Below, one piece after another: positions 51,160 through 61,666 of a stretch of DNA of 64,000 nt (its first letter is position 1; the number at the start of each line of letters is the position of its first letter). Source of the stretch: Ensifer canadensis (GTDB taxonomy: Bacteria > Pseudomonadota > Alphaproteobacteria > Rhizobiales > Rhizobiaceae); assembly GCF_017488845.2 (NCBI RefSeq), contig NZ_CP083371.1, positions 1,364,001-1,428,000 of the forward strand, written 5' to 3'. Below the pieces are notes generated by a model. The model made no database searches. It was not told the origin of the DNA and was given only the letters and a program-made list of their open reading frames with translations. The position numbers were made by a program, and so were the translations under genes.

Positions 51160-52154
51160 TTGGTGCTCCTGCCTTGCAGCCGTATCCGAGGATCAAGAAT
51201 GGCGAGCGCGAGATCGGAAATCAGCACGCCGATGACGGTCAGAAATGCGAGGAACATCAGGAACGAGCCGGCCAAGTACATGTCCTGGCTCTGCAACGCC
51301 TTGATCAACATCGGGCCGGTCGTTTCGAGAGACAGTACGATCGCAGTGATTTCCGCGCCGGAAATGATCGCCGGCAGGATGGAACCGATATCCGAGATGA
51401 AGAAGTTCAGCGCCATCCTGAGCGGATACTTGAGCAGCGTGCGCATCGGCGAAAGCCCCTTTGCGCGGGCGGTCACGACATACTGCTTCTGCAATTCGTC
51501 AAGCAGGTTGGCGCGCAGACGCCGGATCATGCCGGCGGTCCCCGCCGCACCAACAATGATGACCGGTATCCAGATATGTTCGAGGATCGATTTCGCCTTC
51601 GCCCAACTCATGGGCTCTGCCAGATATTTCTGATCCATGAGATGGCCGATCGAGATGCCGAACCAGATATTGGCAAAGTACATCAGGATCAGCGCCAGCA
51701 TGAAGTTCGGAATGGCGATGCCAATCAGCCCCACCAGCGACAGCCCATAATCGCCCCAGCTATACTGGTGCGTGGCGGAGTAGATGCCGATCGGGAAGGC
51801 GATCAGCCAGGTAAAGATGATGGTGACGAACGAGACAAGGATCGTCAGCCACATCCTGTCGCCGACGACGGCGCTGACCGGCAGCTCGTACTCGAAGGAA
51901 TAACCGAAATCGCCCTGCAGCATGCCGCCCAGCCAATGAACATATCTCAGCAGCGGCGGCTGATCGAAGCCGTATTCCTTCCGGAGAGCCTCGATCTGCT
52001 CCATGTTGACGCCTTCGCCCTGCGCCCTGATCTCGGCGACGTAACTCTCGAAGTAGTCGCCGGGCGGCAGCTCAATGATGGTGAAGACGAGCGCTGAAAT
52101 GATGAGCAAGGTCGGGACCATCGCCGCGATGCGCCAGAGGATGTATCGCAGCAT
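51156..52154 (-). CDS. Peptide-type ABC importer permease (DppB/YejB-like)
   Basis: A 332-residue permease with 'MLRYILWRIAAMVPTLLIIS', 'ELPPGDYFESYVAE' after the first helix, and an EAA-type 'VTARAKGLSPMRTLLKYPLR'. The start at 52154 lies 1 nt before the binding protein's stop codon region; upstream in-frame codons to 52289 are a shadow. The long loop between helices 1 and 2 is typical of this subgroup. Confidence 0.9.
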   Translation of the reverse strand: MLRYILWRIAAMVPTLLIISALVFTIIELPPGDYFESYVAEIRAQGEGVNMEQIEALRKEYGFDQPPLLRYVHWLGGMLQGDFGYSFEYELPVSAVVGDRMWLTILVSFVTIIFTWLIAFPIGIYSATHQYSWGDYGLSLVGLIGIAIPNFMLALILMYFANIWFGISIGHLMDQKYLAEPMSWAKAKSILEHIWIPVIIVGAAGTAGMIRRLRANLLDELQKQYVVTARAKGLSPMRTLLKYPLRMALNFFISDIGSILPAIISGAEITAIVLSLETTGPMLIKALQSQDMYLAGSFLMFLAFLTVIGVLISDLALAILDPRIRLQGRSTK

Positions 52155-52155
52155 G

Positions 52156-54057
52156 TCAGCCTTCCTGCTCGATCCAGAACGTATCGGGTTTGTAGACGCC
52201 GAAATAGCTCGTTGGATCGAATCCGTAGAGCCCTGCTTCCGGGACATTCTTGATCTTGTTGGCAACGAGAATTGGCTGCAGGGAGGCATTCACGATGCCG
52301 ATCGAGAAGACCTGGTCGGTGTAGATCGACAGCATCCTCTCCCAGACCTCGGTGCGCTCGGCATCCTCGGCCGAGTGCCGCCAACGCTGCAGAAGCTCGG
52401 TTAGCTCAACGACGGCCGGAAGATCGGGCGCCTGCCCCATCTCACCATGCGAGAGATAGTTGAGCCCCCAAACCGGCCATTGCAGCTGATCGTCCGCAGT
52501 CGGCGCCAATTGGCCTGGGTTCATGTCCGCAGTCGGCACACCATTGTCGAGTCCGAACCACATGGACATGACGATCTCACCGCCGACGGCACGGCTGCGG
52601 AAGGTGTCGCGTTGCGACGTGCGGATGAAGAGCGAAATGCCGATCTTCTGCCAGTAGTCGGTGATCAACTGCAGGACATCGGTCTCCAGGGTGCTTTCGC
52701 CTGCGGTCTCAACGACGATCTGAGCGGCACGGCCGTCAGGGAGAATACGAATGCCATCGCTGCCGCGGTTCGTCAGGCCAGCCTCATCCAGCAACGCATT
52801 GGCCTGCACCGGGTCGTAGGCGATCCAGGCGGAGGCGAACTCCGGCCGGAACAGCGGGCTGTCCGGCAGGACAGTGTCGGCGCTCTCCTTGGTCAGTCCG
52901 TAGAAGACGGCCTTGTTGATTTCAGAACGATCGATCGCCAGCGACAGCGCCCGGCGGACGCGCACATCCTGCAGCAACGACCGCCAGACCGCATCGGAGC
53001 AATTGAGATTGGGAAGCAGCGCGACCCGTGAGCCTTGCGTCTTCTTCCAGAGGAGAACCTTTACCGGATAGCGCTTTTCCGCATCTTTCAGGAAGGTGTA
53101 GTCGATAAAGTCGATATTTGTCGCCTGCAGGTCGCTCTCGCCGGTGCCGGCCTTCGCCGGGATCAGCGCCGGAGAACTGACGTTGAGCACGAACTTGTCG
53201 ATGTAGGGGAGCTGCAACCCGTTCTCATCGACCCGATGATAGAAGGCGTTACGCTCGAAGACAAACTGCTCGGCCGGCAAGGATGTTGTGTTGCGCCACG
53301 GGTCAAGCGTCGGCAGATCGGGATTTTCCGGGCGGTAGGAACGGGCCATGCGCATATGCAGCTGGTTCCACTTCTTGACCCTTTGCTCCTTCAGAAGCGC
53401 CTTGAGTTTGTCCTCATCCTGATATTTATCGTGGAACTGCTTGAGGTACGTCGCCGGCATCACCAGCACCAAGGGCTGTGGTGCGGCGAGCTTTTGCAGA
53501 AAATCAGGATTGGGCGTGGACCAGGTGTAGCGCACGGTCCGCTCGTCGAGCACCTCGAACTTTGCCGCCTCGCCGTCGATCACCAGCGCCATCGGCAGGC
53601 CCGCCGGGCTCAGTTTCTCGTTGAGCAGAACATCTTCCCAGCAGTAGCGGAAATCGTCCGTCGTAAGCGGGCTTCCGTCCGACCACTTGTGTCCCTCGCG
53701 CAGATGGAACGTGAAGATCCGGTCCTCGACCGTCTCGAAGCTTTCCAGCACGTCCGGCTGCAGTTCGAGTTCTTCGTCGTAGCCGACCAGGCGTGAGTAG
53801 CCGTAAACGGTCATCAACCGTATGTCTTTCGCGCTGCCAATCAGGCTCTGCACGGTGCCGCCGTGTTTGCCTGGCTGGCGTCCCATGGCCGCAACGTTGA
53901 TGACGCGCGGGGTCTTCGGCAACCGTTCATTGACGGGCGGCAGCTTTCCCTCGGCGACAAGCGCCTCGAAAAATTTCGGCTCGCTTGCCGCTGCAAGAAG
54001 GTACTTGGGAAACGCCACTGTTGCGAGCAGGGCGAGCGCAGTTCGGCGAGTGATCAT
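52156..54057 (-). CDS. Peptide-type ABC importer binding protein (SBP_bac_5), large form
   Basis: A 633-residue periplasmic protein, longer than the usual 500-550. The leader '[15 protein letters not shown]' has a twin-Arg-like start and is possibly Tat-dependent. SBP_bac_5 features: '[20 protein letters not shown]', '[18 protein letters not shown]', and '[17 protein letters not shown]'. It overlaps the ATPase gene by 4 nt. Such long binding proteins in this family often take up oligosaccharides or modified peptides; with a polysaccharide lyase gene upstream, glycan fragments are possible (inference). Confidence 0.88.
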   Translation of the reverse strand: MITRRTALALLATVAFPKYLLAAASEPKFFEALVAEGKLPPVNERLPKTPRVINVAAMGRQPGKHGGTVQSLIGSAKDIRLMTVYGYSRLVGYDEELELQPDVLESFETVEDRIFTFHLREGHKWSDGSPLTTDDFRYCWEDVLLNEKLSPAGLPMALVIDGEAAKFEVLDERTVRYTWSTPNPDFLQKLAAPQPLVLVMPATYLKQFHDKYQDEDKLKALLKEQRVKKWNQLHMRMARSYRPENPDLPTLDPWRNTTSLPAEQFVFERNAFYHRVDENGLQLPYIDKFVLNVSSPALIPAKAGTGESDLQATNIDFIDYTFLKDAEKRYPVKVLLWKKTQGSRVALLPNLNCSDAVWRSLLQDVRVRRALSLAIDRSEINKAVFYGLTKESADTVLPDSPLFRPEFASAWIAYDPVQANALLDEAGLTNRGSDGIRILPDGRAAQIVVETAGESTLETDVLQLITDYWQKIGISLFIRTSQRDTFRSRAVGGEIVMSMWFGLDNGVPTADMNPGQLAPTADDQLQWPVWGLNYLSHGEMGQAPDLPAVVELTELLQRWRHSAEDAERTEVWERMLSIYTDQVFSIGIVNASLQPILVANKIKNVPEAGLYGFDPTSYFGVYKPDTFWIEQEG

Positions 54058-55949
54058 GGCCGTAACTCCCTTGCATCCACTGACTTGCGCGCGAGAACAT
54101 AGTGGTCGCCACCGAGGTCAGCAGGAAAAAGCGCACCTTCCTCGCCGTCGTCGCTGAACTGCGGTCCCCAGCGCCGCATATCCGACCCCTCAATGGCCTT
54201 GAGCAGATCGAAGTCCAGCGGACGATCGAGATCCGGATAGGGGACGGCAGCGAGCAGCGACTTCGTATAGGGATGCACCGGCTTGCGCATGAGAACTTCG
54301 CGCGGCGCGAGTTCGACGATGCGCCCCGCACACATCACCGCGATCCGGTCGGCCATATAGTCGACCACCGCGAGATTGTGCGAGATGAACAGGCATGTAA
54401 GCCCAAGTTCCTTCTGCAGATCCTTGAGCAGATTGAGGATTTGGGCCTGGACGGAAACGTCGAGCGCCGATACCGGCTCGTCACAGATCAGCAGTTGCGG
54501 CACCAGAGCGAGCGCCCGCGCGATACCGATGCGCTGGCGCTGGCCGCCCGAAAAACTATGCGGATAGCGGTTGACGAACCGCTGGTCGAGCCCGACGGCC
54601 TGCAGCAGCGAGCGCACCGTCTCGACACGCGACTTCGCCGTTCCGCGCCCGTGGATTTCGAGCGGCTCGCTCAGGATATTCCTGACAGTCATTCGTGGCG
54701 AGAGTGACGACACCGGATCCTGAAAAACCATCTGGATCTTCGAGCGCAGCGTCTTCAGCTCATCACCTTCCGCCTTGAGCACGTCGATCGGACCTTCGCC
54801 GTCATCGAAGCTGACGCTGCCGCCATCAGGCGTGATGGCCCGCATCAAAATCTTGCTGACCGTCGTCTTGCCGCAGCCGCTCTCGCCGACCAGACCCAGA
54901 CACTCGCCACGACGGATATCGAAGCTGACATCGTCCACCGCGCGATGGCGAGACGGGTCCTTCTTGCCGAACCACGAGGTCTTGCGCGTTCCATAGGTCT
55001 TGGAAAGGTTGCGTACGGACAGGAGAACGTCGGGGCCAACCGCCCTAGTGGAGGCCTTGGCACCCAGCAGTGTCCCAGCCTTGACCGGCACCTCCCGCAA
55101 TGCCTTCAACCGCTCGCCCGGCTTCATGTCGAAATGCGGGACCGCGGCCATCAGGCCCTTGAGATAGGGATGCTGCGGATTGCGGAAGATCGCATCGACC
55201 GGACCTGCTTCGACAATCTGGCCGTGATAGATCACCACGACTTCGTCAGCCATATTGGCAACCACGCCGAGGTCGTGGGTGATCAACAGCATCGCCATGT
55301 TGAGCTTGACCTGCAACTCGCGCAGCAACTGCAGGATTTGCGCCTGCACCGTCACATCGAGCGCAGTCGTCGGCTCGTCGGCGATCAACAGCGCCGGTCG
55401 GCAGATCAGCGCCATGGCGATCATGGCACGCTGGCGCATGCCGCCGGAGAGCTCGAAAGGATACATATCATAGGCACGCTTCGGGTTCGAAAACCCGACA
55501 TAACCAAGAAGCTCTTCCGTTCTGGCGCGCCTTTCGGCTTTTTCCGCATCCGTATGAATTTTCAAGACTTCGGAGATCTGGTTGCCGATCGTGTGGAGCG
55601 GCGACAGCGACGTCATCGGTTCCTGGAAGATCTTGCTGATGCGGGTACCGCGCAAGGCACGTATTTCTTCACCTTCGCGCTCCAGCGAGAGCAGGTCGAT
55701 CGGCTTGCCCTTGGCCGCCGGATCGTTGAACAGGACATGTCCACCGACCCGCGCGACATTCGGCAGGATACCCATGACGGCCTGACTGATGGCCGATTTC
55801 CCGGAACCGGACTCGCCGACGAGGGCGGTCACCTTTCCTGGCAAAATTCTGAAATTCGCTTCCTTGACGGCTTCAACTTCACCGCCGAGCACCGAGAATG
55901 TGATCCGCAGACCTTCAACTCGAAGCAGGTCCGCCCCTGATGTCATCAC
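54054..55949 (-). CDS. Peptide-type ABC importer, fused double ATPase (DppD-DppF)
   Basis: A 631-residue protein with two complete ATPase domains. Domain 1: 'GESGSGKSA', 'LSGGMRQR', '[12 protein letters not shown]'. Domain 2: 'GESGCGKTT', 'FSGGQRQR', '[12 protein letters not shown]'. Both H-loops are present ('ITHDLGVV', 'ISHNLAVV'). Fusion of the two is known from YejF-type systems. Start GTG 55949 or ATG 55946. It is the first gene of the operon, and the binding protein overlaps it by 4 nt. Confidence 0.92.
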   Translation of the reverse strand: MMTSGADLLRVEGLRITFSVLGGEVEAVKEANFRILPGKVTALVGESGSGKSAISQAVMGILPNVARVGGHVLFNDPAAKGKPIDLLSLEREGEEIRALRGTRISKIFQEPMTSLSPLHTIGNQISEVLKIHTDAEKAERRARTEELLGYVGFSNPKRAYDMYPFELSGGMRQRAMIAMALICRPALLIADEPTTALDVTVQAQILQLLRELQVKLNMAMLLITHDLGVVANMADEVVVIYHGQIVEAGPVDAIFRNPQHPYLKGLMAAVPHFDMKPGERLKALREVPVKAGTLLGAKASTRAVGPDVLLSVRNLSKTYGTRKTSWFGKKDPSRHRAVDDVSFDIRRGECLGLVGESGCGKTTVSKILMRAITPDGGSVSFDDGEGPIDVLKAEGDELKTLRSKIQMVFQDPVSSLSPRMTVRNILSEPLEIHGRGTAKSRVETVRSLLQAVGLDQRFVNRYPHSFSGGQRQRIGIARALALVPQLLICDEPVSALDVSVQAQILNLLKDLQKELGLTCLFISHNLAVVDYMADRIAVMCAGRIVELAPREVLMRKPVHPYTKSLLAAVPYPDLDRPLDFDLLKAIEGSDMRRWGPQFSDDGEEGALFPADLGGDHYVLARKSVDARELRP

Positions 55950-56068
55950 AACACACTTCCCTCATTGCCCTTGTATCCGCCGCCTCTAAAAAAGACTATC
56001 GCAGCTTCAGGGGGCTGTCCAGCTTAGCCCCTTGCAACCACAGCATAGTTTACGGTCGCGTCGCGATC

Positions 56069-57019
56069 TCAGGGAAGAGGGCAAGTTTCTTGGGGCAGCA
56101 CGTCGGCGCAGCGCGGCGATCGACGGAAATCGTCATAATAGAGCGTCCAGTCGGTCGCATCGGCCGCGCGATAGGGGCCGAACTTGAAATACTGATTACG
56201 GCCGAGCCCCTTGTCAGCATGCCCGACATGGCCCTTGACCGTGATGATCGGCTTACCATTGGCAAAGAGCTCGATATGTCCGGTGCCGTCGGCGCCCGGC
56301 TTCGTATAAATCGCGAAATCGATCCAGCCCGACTTCGGATCGGGCAATGGATTGCCGTGGTTCGTCACCGTAATCGCATCTGTGCAGGCGTTGAACAGAT
56401 TGCCGTCGTCCGCCTTCCACGCGGAATCAGCGGCCACAAGCATGCGCATCTGGTTGACGCCCGGGCGTCCCCATACCGGCACTTCACCCGGCCTGCAGGC
56501 GGCGGCGACCCCGTCCGGCCCGGTGGAAACCGGCGCGATATAATTGGTCTCGATAGTTGCGAACAACTTGCCGAAGTTCATGCGCAACGCCAGGAACGGG
56601 CTGAAATCGCCTTCAGCACCCGGGTCGATCTCGCGTTTCCATTGCGCCACGAGATAACGATGATCACCTGAGGGGATCGGGTCGGCAAACTTCATGGAGA
56701 ACCCGTACCAAATACCCTGGTCGTAGGGCACCCGCAGCGCCGTCTTCTCCCAGATTTCCGCTCTCTCACTGCAGCCGTCGAGCGAATCCGGACAGATCGG
56801 CACGACGCTCAGCTTGAGTCCGCCATTGCCGTTGCGCTTGACGATGCTCTGAAACTCGGCCGTCCCCGCGCTCTGCTCGAAATTCTCCCGGTAGTAGAGC
56901 CCGCCGTCCGGCGAGAAATCCTTTCCCTCGAACCCGTCGAAAAGCTTGGTTTCCCACGGCTGCGCTGCTGCAACGCCAGTGATGAAGAAGCTCGCGACGA
57001 TGAGGGCTGCTCGGAACAT
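56069..57019 (-). CDS. Secreted polysaccharide lyase (heparin-lyase/PL7-20-like jelly roll)
   Basis: A 316-residue exported enzyme with signal 'MFRAALIVASFFITGVAAAQ'. The jelly-roll core shows 'CSERAEIWE', 'IWYGFSMKFADPIPSGDHRY', 'VAQWKREIDPG' and 'KFGPYRAADATDWTLYYDDF', the pattern of the heparin lyase I/PL-type Pfam family. Such enzymes cleave uronic-acid polymers by beta-elimination. It lies 8 nt downstream of the cyclase gene and 119 nt upstream of the importer operon, so lyase products may feed the importer. Cys pairs near 77 and 83 and in the C-terminal end suggest disulfides. Confidence 0.82.
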   Translation of the reverse strand: MFRAALIVASFFITGVAAAQPWETKLFDGFEGKDFSPDGGLYYRENFEQSAGTAEFQSIVKRNGNGGLKLSVVPICPDSLDGCSERAEIWEKTALRVPYDQGIWYGFSMKFADPIPSGDHRYLVAQWKREIDPGAEGDFSPFLALRMNFGKLFATIETNYIAPVSTGPDGVAAACRPGEVPVWGRPGVNQMRMLVAADSAWKADDGNLFNACTDAITVTNHGNPLPDPKSGWIDFAIYTKPGADGTGHIELFANGKPIITVKGHVGHADKGLGRNQYFKFGPYRAADATDWTLYYDDFRRSPRCADVLPQETCPLP

Positions 57020-57027
57020 TGAGGTCC

Positions 57028-58377
57028 TTACTGAAGCATCTTGTCGATAAGGCCACGCGGCGGTTGCAGCGGGCGGGTGTTGCGATGGAGCAGCATGACA
57101 TGCTCTGCTTCCGAAAGTCCATCCTGCAAAACATCATCGAGGCGCTCATCCGGCTTTGGCAGAAGCGCTGCCTCATTCGGGTAAAGAATGGTGAATTTCT
57201 GGCGCACGCCGCGCAGCTTTTCCTGCCCGAGCGCGGTCCAGTCGCCGCCGCAATAATTGACGAAAGCCTCGCTGGCGACAACGCTGTGCGCGTATTTCTT
57301 CGTCAGGTTCTGCAGCCGCTGCACCTCGTTGACCGCCGAGCCGAAGGCCGAGAACGTTAACCGGTCGCGAAGGCCGACATTGCCGAACATTACATTGCCG
57401 ACATGAAGTCCGACGCCATAGCCGATCGGGTCACGCCCTTGCTTGCGCCGCTCGGAATTGAGCAATTCCATGCGTGCGGTTGCGGCGCGCACCGCGCCGA
57501 ACGCCTCGCGCGCGGCAAATTCGGAAGGTTCCTTGTGCCGGCCGCAGGGATAGACTGCCAGGAAACCATCACCGACAAAGCTGAGGATATGGCCGCCGTT
57601 GCGGTTGAACGGCGCAGCAATCGCATCGAAGTAACCGTTCAGCGTTTCGATATAGGATTGGCGGCCCTCCTTTTCGGCAAGCATGGTCGAGCGGCGCATA
57701 TCCGCCATGACAAGGATCGCACGTACCGTCTCTCCGTCACCGCGCCGGACCTGCCCGCTCATCACGCGGCGGCCGGCGCTCGAGCCGAGATAGGTGGTCA
57801 GCATGTTGTCGGCGAGCTTGCCGAGAACGGCCATCTTGGCCGCAACAGCGAGATGGTTCTGCAGGCGCAACAGCGCGCCGATGACGTCATCGGTGAAGCC
57901 GCCGTGGCGGTCCGTCGTCCAGGAGCCGACCATACCGTGGCCGGAATCGGCGCCGAGCGACTGCATGAAGGCGATGTAGTCGGTCGCCCCCTGTTCCTTC
58001 AGCTCGTCGAAGATCGGGAACTCGGACGGCGTATCCTTGTAGAGGCGCCGACGGACATGCTCGAGATTGTTGTTGAGCAGGTAATAGTAGGGGCTGCGCA
58101 GGAACCGCTCCGGATTGAGCGCGAGTTCCTCGTGCCGCAGGCCGCTGACCTCGACGCCCTTGCCGCGCGCCCAGGTGAAGCCGAGCGCGTCATAGAGCGG
58201 ATGCAGCATGGAAAAGGAAAGGTGCACGCGCATTAACGGCAGGCCGGCAGCTGCCAGCCGCTCGCAGAAGCCCTTGACGATCGTCTCCAGCGACTCGTCG
58301 CTGAGCGACGTCCGCATGAGCCAGTCCGCGACCTTGTCGATCAGGATTTCAGATACGTTATCGTTTACCGGGCCCAT
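57028..58377 (-). CDS. Class III adenylate/guanylate cyclase with N-terminal sensor region
   Basis: A 449-residue cytoplasmic protein. Residues 1-210 form a regulatory part like that of other rhizobial cyclases ('LSFSMLHPLYDALGFTW'). The cyclase domain has metal ligands Asp226 ('MADMRRST') and Asp270 ('FVGDGFLAVYP') and the transition-state pair Asn350/Arg354 ('VNEVQRLQ'). The purine-recognising Lys is Ser266 and its Asp partner is Thr341, so base choice is uncertain. It probably forms an operon with the lyase gene 8 nt downstream, which is the only visible sign of how the enzyme might be linked to glycan metabolism. Confidence 0.88.
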   Translation of the reverse strand: MGPVNDNVSEILIDKVADWLMRTSLSDESLETIVKGFCERLAAAGLPLMRVHLSFSMLHPLYDALGFTWARGKGVEVSGLRHEELALNPERFLRSPYYYLLNNNLEHVRRRLYKDTPSEFPIFDELKEQGATDYIAFMQSLGADSGHGMVGSWTTDRHGGFTDDVIGALLRLQNHLAVAAKMAVLGKLADNMLTTYLGSSAGRRVMSGQVRRGDGETVRAILVMADMRRSTMLAEKEGRQSYIETLNGYFDAIAAPFNRNGGHILSFVGDGFLAVYPCGRHKEPSEFAAREAFGAVRAATARMELLNSERRKQGRDPIGYGVGLHVGNVMFGNVGLRDRLTFSAFGSAVNEVQRLQNLTKKYAHSVVASEAFVNYCGGDWTALGQEKLRGVRQKFTILYPNEAALLPKPDERLDDVLQDGLSEAEHVMLLHRNTRPLQPPRGLIDKMLQ

Positions 58378-58766
58378 TTCGCGTCCTCACCGTGACAGAC
58401 AGTCCAGCACCATGCCCAATTGCGATGGGCGAACGGCCCGACGATGTGTCGGCGTTCGCTCGCGGCGGCTGATGATGATACGTGCCCGTTAAGAAAATGC
58501 TCCAACCGATTCCAGCGTCGATGACGTGCAGGCACCCGGAATGCGGCACTTATATACTGCAGATATTGATGGCCCTCTGCAATTTCCAGAGGCGCGCGAA
58601 TTTTTTGTTTCGCGCCGCGGCCACACGAAGATTTGATGGCACGCCAATGCACCGCAGTCAGGGGAAGGCATCGGCGCCACGCTTGACTTGTACCTTGTTT
58701 CTATCCAACAAACCACGACATGTCGCCAGGCTGGCGCCTCCCGTTCACAAAAGCTGGAACCGAAAA
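58378..58766. other. Divergent intergenic region, no sure gene
   Basis: 389 nt lie between the cyclase start (- strand) and the proposed dehydrogenase start (+ strand). The dehydrogenase frame is open through it (from 58482), but the codons show no family signal, so I read it as leader/promoter DNA. A loose GC-rich inverted repeat lies at 58591-58616 around a T-run. Confidence 0.45.
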
Positions 58767-60104
58767 TTGACCTCACCCCATCACGAAAGACTGCTGGCGT
58801 CGATTTCGGCTCGCACGGCCCATGTCGGCGTCATCGGACTTGGTTATGTCGGCCTTCCGCTCGCAGTTGCGGCGGCACGCGCGGGCTTTTCGGTGACCGG
58901 ATTCGACATCGACCCGGCAAAGATCGTCGCGCTCGACGCGCACAAATCCTATATCGCAGCCGTACCGGACGCCGTGCTGGCCGAGCAGGCGACAGCCGGG
59001 CGCTTCAGCTCCACCACCAATTTCGGACATCTGGGCAGTTGCGATGTCATCGTCATCTGCGTGCCAACGCCCCTGACGAAACACCGCGATCCCGACCTTT
59101 CCTTCGTTGAGAATACGGCACGTGCGATTGCAGCAACGCTCAGGGCCAGCCAGCTCGTGGTGCTCGAATCGACCACTTACCCGGGAACGACCGACGGCGT
59201 CGTGCGCACGATCCTCGAGGAGACCGGCCTCAGGTCGGGCGTTGATTTCTTTGTCGGCTTTTCACCCGAACGCGAAGACCCCGGCAACCCGGTCTACGAG
59301 ACGACCAGCATTCCGAAAGTCGTGGCAGGCGACGGGCCGCTCGCGGCAAGCCTGATGGAATGCTTCTATGCCGCGGTCGTCAAAACGGTCGTACCGGTAT
59401 CGTCCAACGCCACCGCCGAAGCGGTCAAGCTGACCGAGAACATCTTCCGTTCGGTCAACATCGCCCTCGTCAACGAGCTGAAGATTGTCTTCGAGGCGAT
59501 GGGCATCGACGTATGGGAAGTGATCGAGGCGGCGAAGACCAAGCCGTTCGGCTACATGCCGTTTTATCCGGGGCCCGGGCTCGGCGGGCATTGCATACCG
59601 ATCGATCCCTTTTACCTCACCTGGAAGTCGCGCGAATACGAATTGCCCACCCGGTTCATCGAGTTGGCGGGAGAGATCAATTCGGCGATGCCACGCCACG
59701 TGGTCAGCCGGCTCGCCGAGGCGCTCGATCGCCATGCGGGCAAGGCGCTCAGCCGTTCGAAGGTCCTTGTCATCGGCCTCGCCTACAAGAAGAACGTGCC
59801 CGATATTCGCGAAAGCCCATCGCTGAAGTTGATCGAACTGATCGAGGAACGCGGCGGTCGGTGCGAGTACCACGATCCCTATGTCGCCGAGATCCCGTCG
59901 ACGCGCGAATACAGCGCTCTGAAGGGCAGACGGTCCGTGACGCTCGACGGGCAGTCGATCCGGCAGTTCGATGTCGTGCTGGTGGCAACCGACCACGACC
60001 AGGTCGATTACGCCGCCCTTGCTAGTGCCTCACCGCTTATCGTCGATACGCGCAACGTTTTTCACCGCCACGGCCTGACCGGCGCACACATCGTCAAGGC
60101 CTAG
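58767..60104 (+). CDS. UDP-N-acetylhexosamine/UDP-glucose dehydrogenase (nucleotide-sugar dehydrogenase)
   Basis: About 445 residues. It oxidises the C6 of a UDP-sugar to a uronic acid with NAD+, giving a precursor for glycan synthesis. The NAD site is 'HVGVIGLGYVGLPLAVAAAR', the middle block is 'KLTENIFRSVNIALVNELKI', and the catalytic Cys is in 'GPGLGGHCIPIDPFYLTWKS'. 'GFSPEREDPGN' is typical of the UDP-GlcNAc type (WbpA/WbpO-like). The real start is uncertain: TTG 58767 is close to the conserved beginning, while ATG 58647 or 58482 would add residues with no family signal. Its 3' end overlaps the convergent DUF3095 gene by 11 nt. Confidence 0.9.
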   Translation: MTSPHHERLLASISARTAHVGVIGLGYVGLPLAVAAARAGFSVTGFDIDPAKIVALDAHKSYIAAVPDAVLAEQATAGRFSSTTNFGHLGSCDVIVICVPTPLTKHRDPDLSFVENTARAIAATLRASQLVVLESTTYPGTTDGVVRTILEETGLRSGVDFFVGFSPEREDPGNPVYETTSIPKVVAGDGPLAASLMECFYAAVVKTVVPVSSNATAEAVKLTENIFRSVNIALVNELKIVFEAMGIDVWEVIEAAKTKPFGYMPFYPGPGLGGHCIPIDPFYLTWKSREYELPTRFIELAGEINSAMPRHVVSRLAEALDRHAGKALSRSKVLVIGLAYKKNVPDIRESPSLKLIELIEERGGRCEYHDPYVAEIPSTREYSALKGRRSVTLDGQSIRQFDVVLVATDHDQVDYAALASASPLIVDTRNVFHRHGLTGAHIVKA

Positions 60105-61254
60105 CCAAGGCCGCCTTCAGCTTGCTGGCGGCAACCGCATAGCCACCTGAGGCTCCGTCCACGAAGTGCATGTGATCCCGGCTCATCGGGGTGGGCACGA
60201 TGCAGGTCATAAGTGCGGAGTCCTGTTGGTGCAGGCCGTAGCGGCCGACGCCGGCCGCCTCGGCCCGACGCAGCCGCGCCTCGATCAAGGCGAGGCGCGC
60301 GGCGCTGATATCGATCGTCATCTTGAGGCCGTCATCGAATTTGCGGAAATCGGTGTTGTTGGCGAGATCGCGCCGATAACGGGTCGTATCGAACGTGCCT
60401 AGGTTCCATCCCATGCGAAAACAGATGAACAGCGCCAATGTCTGCAGCGTGATCCACAGGCGCGCCAGAAGCCGCCTACCATGCGGCGCCCGCGCCCGCG
60501 CCTCGGCTTCGATGCCTTGGGTGGAAAAGCGTGGTTCAGGCCCGAGCTCGGGAACCGGATGCGCGTGTCGCTCTTCCTCGTCGGTAAGGGCAACGATGTC
60601 GGCGATCAGCGCCTGAAATTCCGGTCCGCTGCCTTTTTCGCCGGGCACTGTAATGATCGAGGCGATCGAGCCGTGGCGTGACTGGATTGGGTTCCATCGG
60701 CACGATAGCCCTGTGAGATCGGGCCGAGTGCCCGGCGGTGCTGCCTCCACCTGGTAACGCCCCGCCTTCATGGCCGCTTCCGCCCAGCTTGCACCGCCGC
60801 CGGCAAACATCGCGTATGAGACCTCTTCGCTCGCCTTGAAGCGGGCGACGCGCATGTCGAGACCATCCGCCCTGATATCCCTGACCGGCACCAGCGCCGC
60901 GCGCAACTCGAGCCCGAGTTCTTCAAGGACCCACGTTTTCACCGCGGCAAGCGCCGCTTTCGCGCGTTCCGCCATCGATGCTGGGAGGACTGCGAGTGCC
61001 CCGTCGCCTCCGAAAACAAACGGCATGGATTTCTCGTCAAGACCGTTCATCAGCGCGGAGATGACGCTCGCGCCGGCCATGTTCACGGTCTTGTAGCGGC
61101 CCTCGGCGATCGCGCCGGTTGAATTGACGATATCGGCGAGCGCCAGCATCCAGTCGTCCGGCAAGGCACGATAATTCGTTTCATCGGCAACCCCCTCGAA
61201 CGCATCGAAGAGCGGCACGCTGTCGTAGAATCGTGTTTCACTCGTCTTTGCCAT
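60094..61254 (-). CDS. DUF3095 family protein (cyclase-like N-terminus)
   Basis: A 386-residue cytoplasmic protein of the DUF3095 family. Its first ~100 residues resemble a class III cyclase half: 'LALADIVNSTGAIAEGRYKT' and 'FVFGGDGALAVLP' place two Asp where metal ligands would lie. The remainder carries the DUF3095 blocks 'VAGGGASWAEAAMK'-like 'MFAGGGASWAEAAMKAGRYQ' and 'LTGLSCRWNPIQSRHG'. Cyclase activity is not shown for the family that I know of. It is a single gene that overlaps the dehydrogenase end. Confidence 0.8.
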   Translation of the reverse strand: MAKTSETRFYDSVPLFDAFEGVADETNYRALPDDWMLALADIVNSTGAIAEGRYKTVNMAGASVISALMNGLDEKSMPFVFGGDGALAVLPASMAERAKAALAAVKTWVLEELGLELRAALVPVRDIRADGLDMRVARFKASEEVSYAMFAGGGASWAEAAMKAGRYQVEAAPPGTRPDLTGLSCRWNPIQSRHGSIASIITVPGEKGSGPEFQALIADIVALTDEEERHAHPVPELGPEPRFSTQGIEAEARARAPHGRRLLARLWITLQTLALFICFRMGWNLGTFDTTRYRRDLANNTDFRKFDDGLKMTIDISAARLALIEARLRRAEAAGVGRYGLHQQDSALMTCIVPTPMSRDHMHFVDGASGGYAVAASKLKAALARP

Positions 61255-61666
61255 CGATGCTCCGAGCTTTTACCCACTGGCTATGTCGATAGATGTTCTA
61301 CGCGAGACCGCAAGAAAAAGTTTCAAATTCCGATACGCGTATCGAGAGGAGTTGCGACGACCTCGGCAGCGTAAGAGACCCTCGGGGCGATTGCGAGAAA
61401 TCGCTGCGTCAGCTTTGATGGCCACGTGCCGGATAAGCTCCCGAAAAGCCTGACGATTGTTGCAAAACGGCCGTTGGCCACTGCCCGCAACAAGGCTTCG
61501 GACCACCCGACACAACATCGAATATGCCATCGTCATTTGTGGGCATTGATAAGGTTAATGTCTAAACAATAACCCATGCCATTGCAGGGGGGTGGTCATA
61601 TGTGCTTGTCTATCAGTTAAGCGCAGGCAACTAGGCTTGCGCGGACAGCGTGAAGCCGAAACAGGA
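61255..61666. other. Intergenic region, no sure gene
   Basis: 412 nt lie between the DUF3095 start (- strand) and the metallo-hydrolase start (+ strand). Short open frames, the longest being an 88-codon one on the - strand, have an Arg-rich composition unlike real genes of this window. I see no RNA gene, repeat or clear promoter motif. Confidence 0.5.

Noticed and set aside
61270..61536. 88-codon - strand frame upstream of the DUF3095 gene
   Set aside because: Arg-rich composition, no SD and no similarity to anything I recognise; more likely intergenic.
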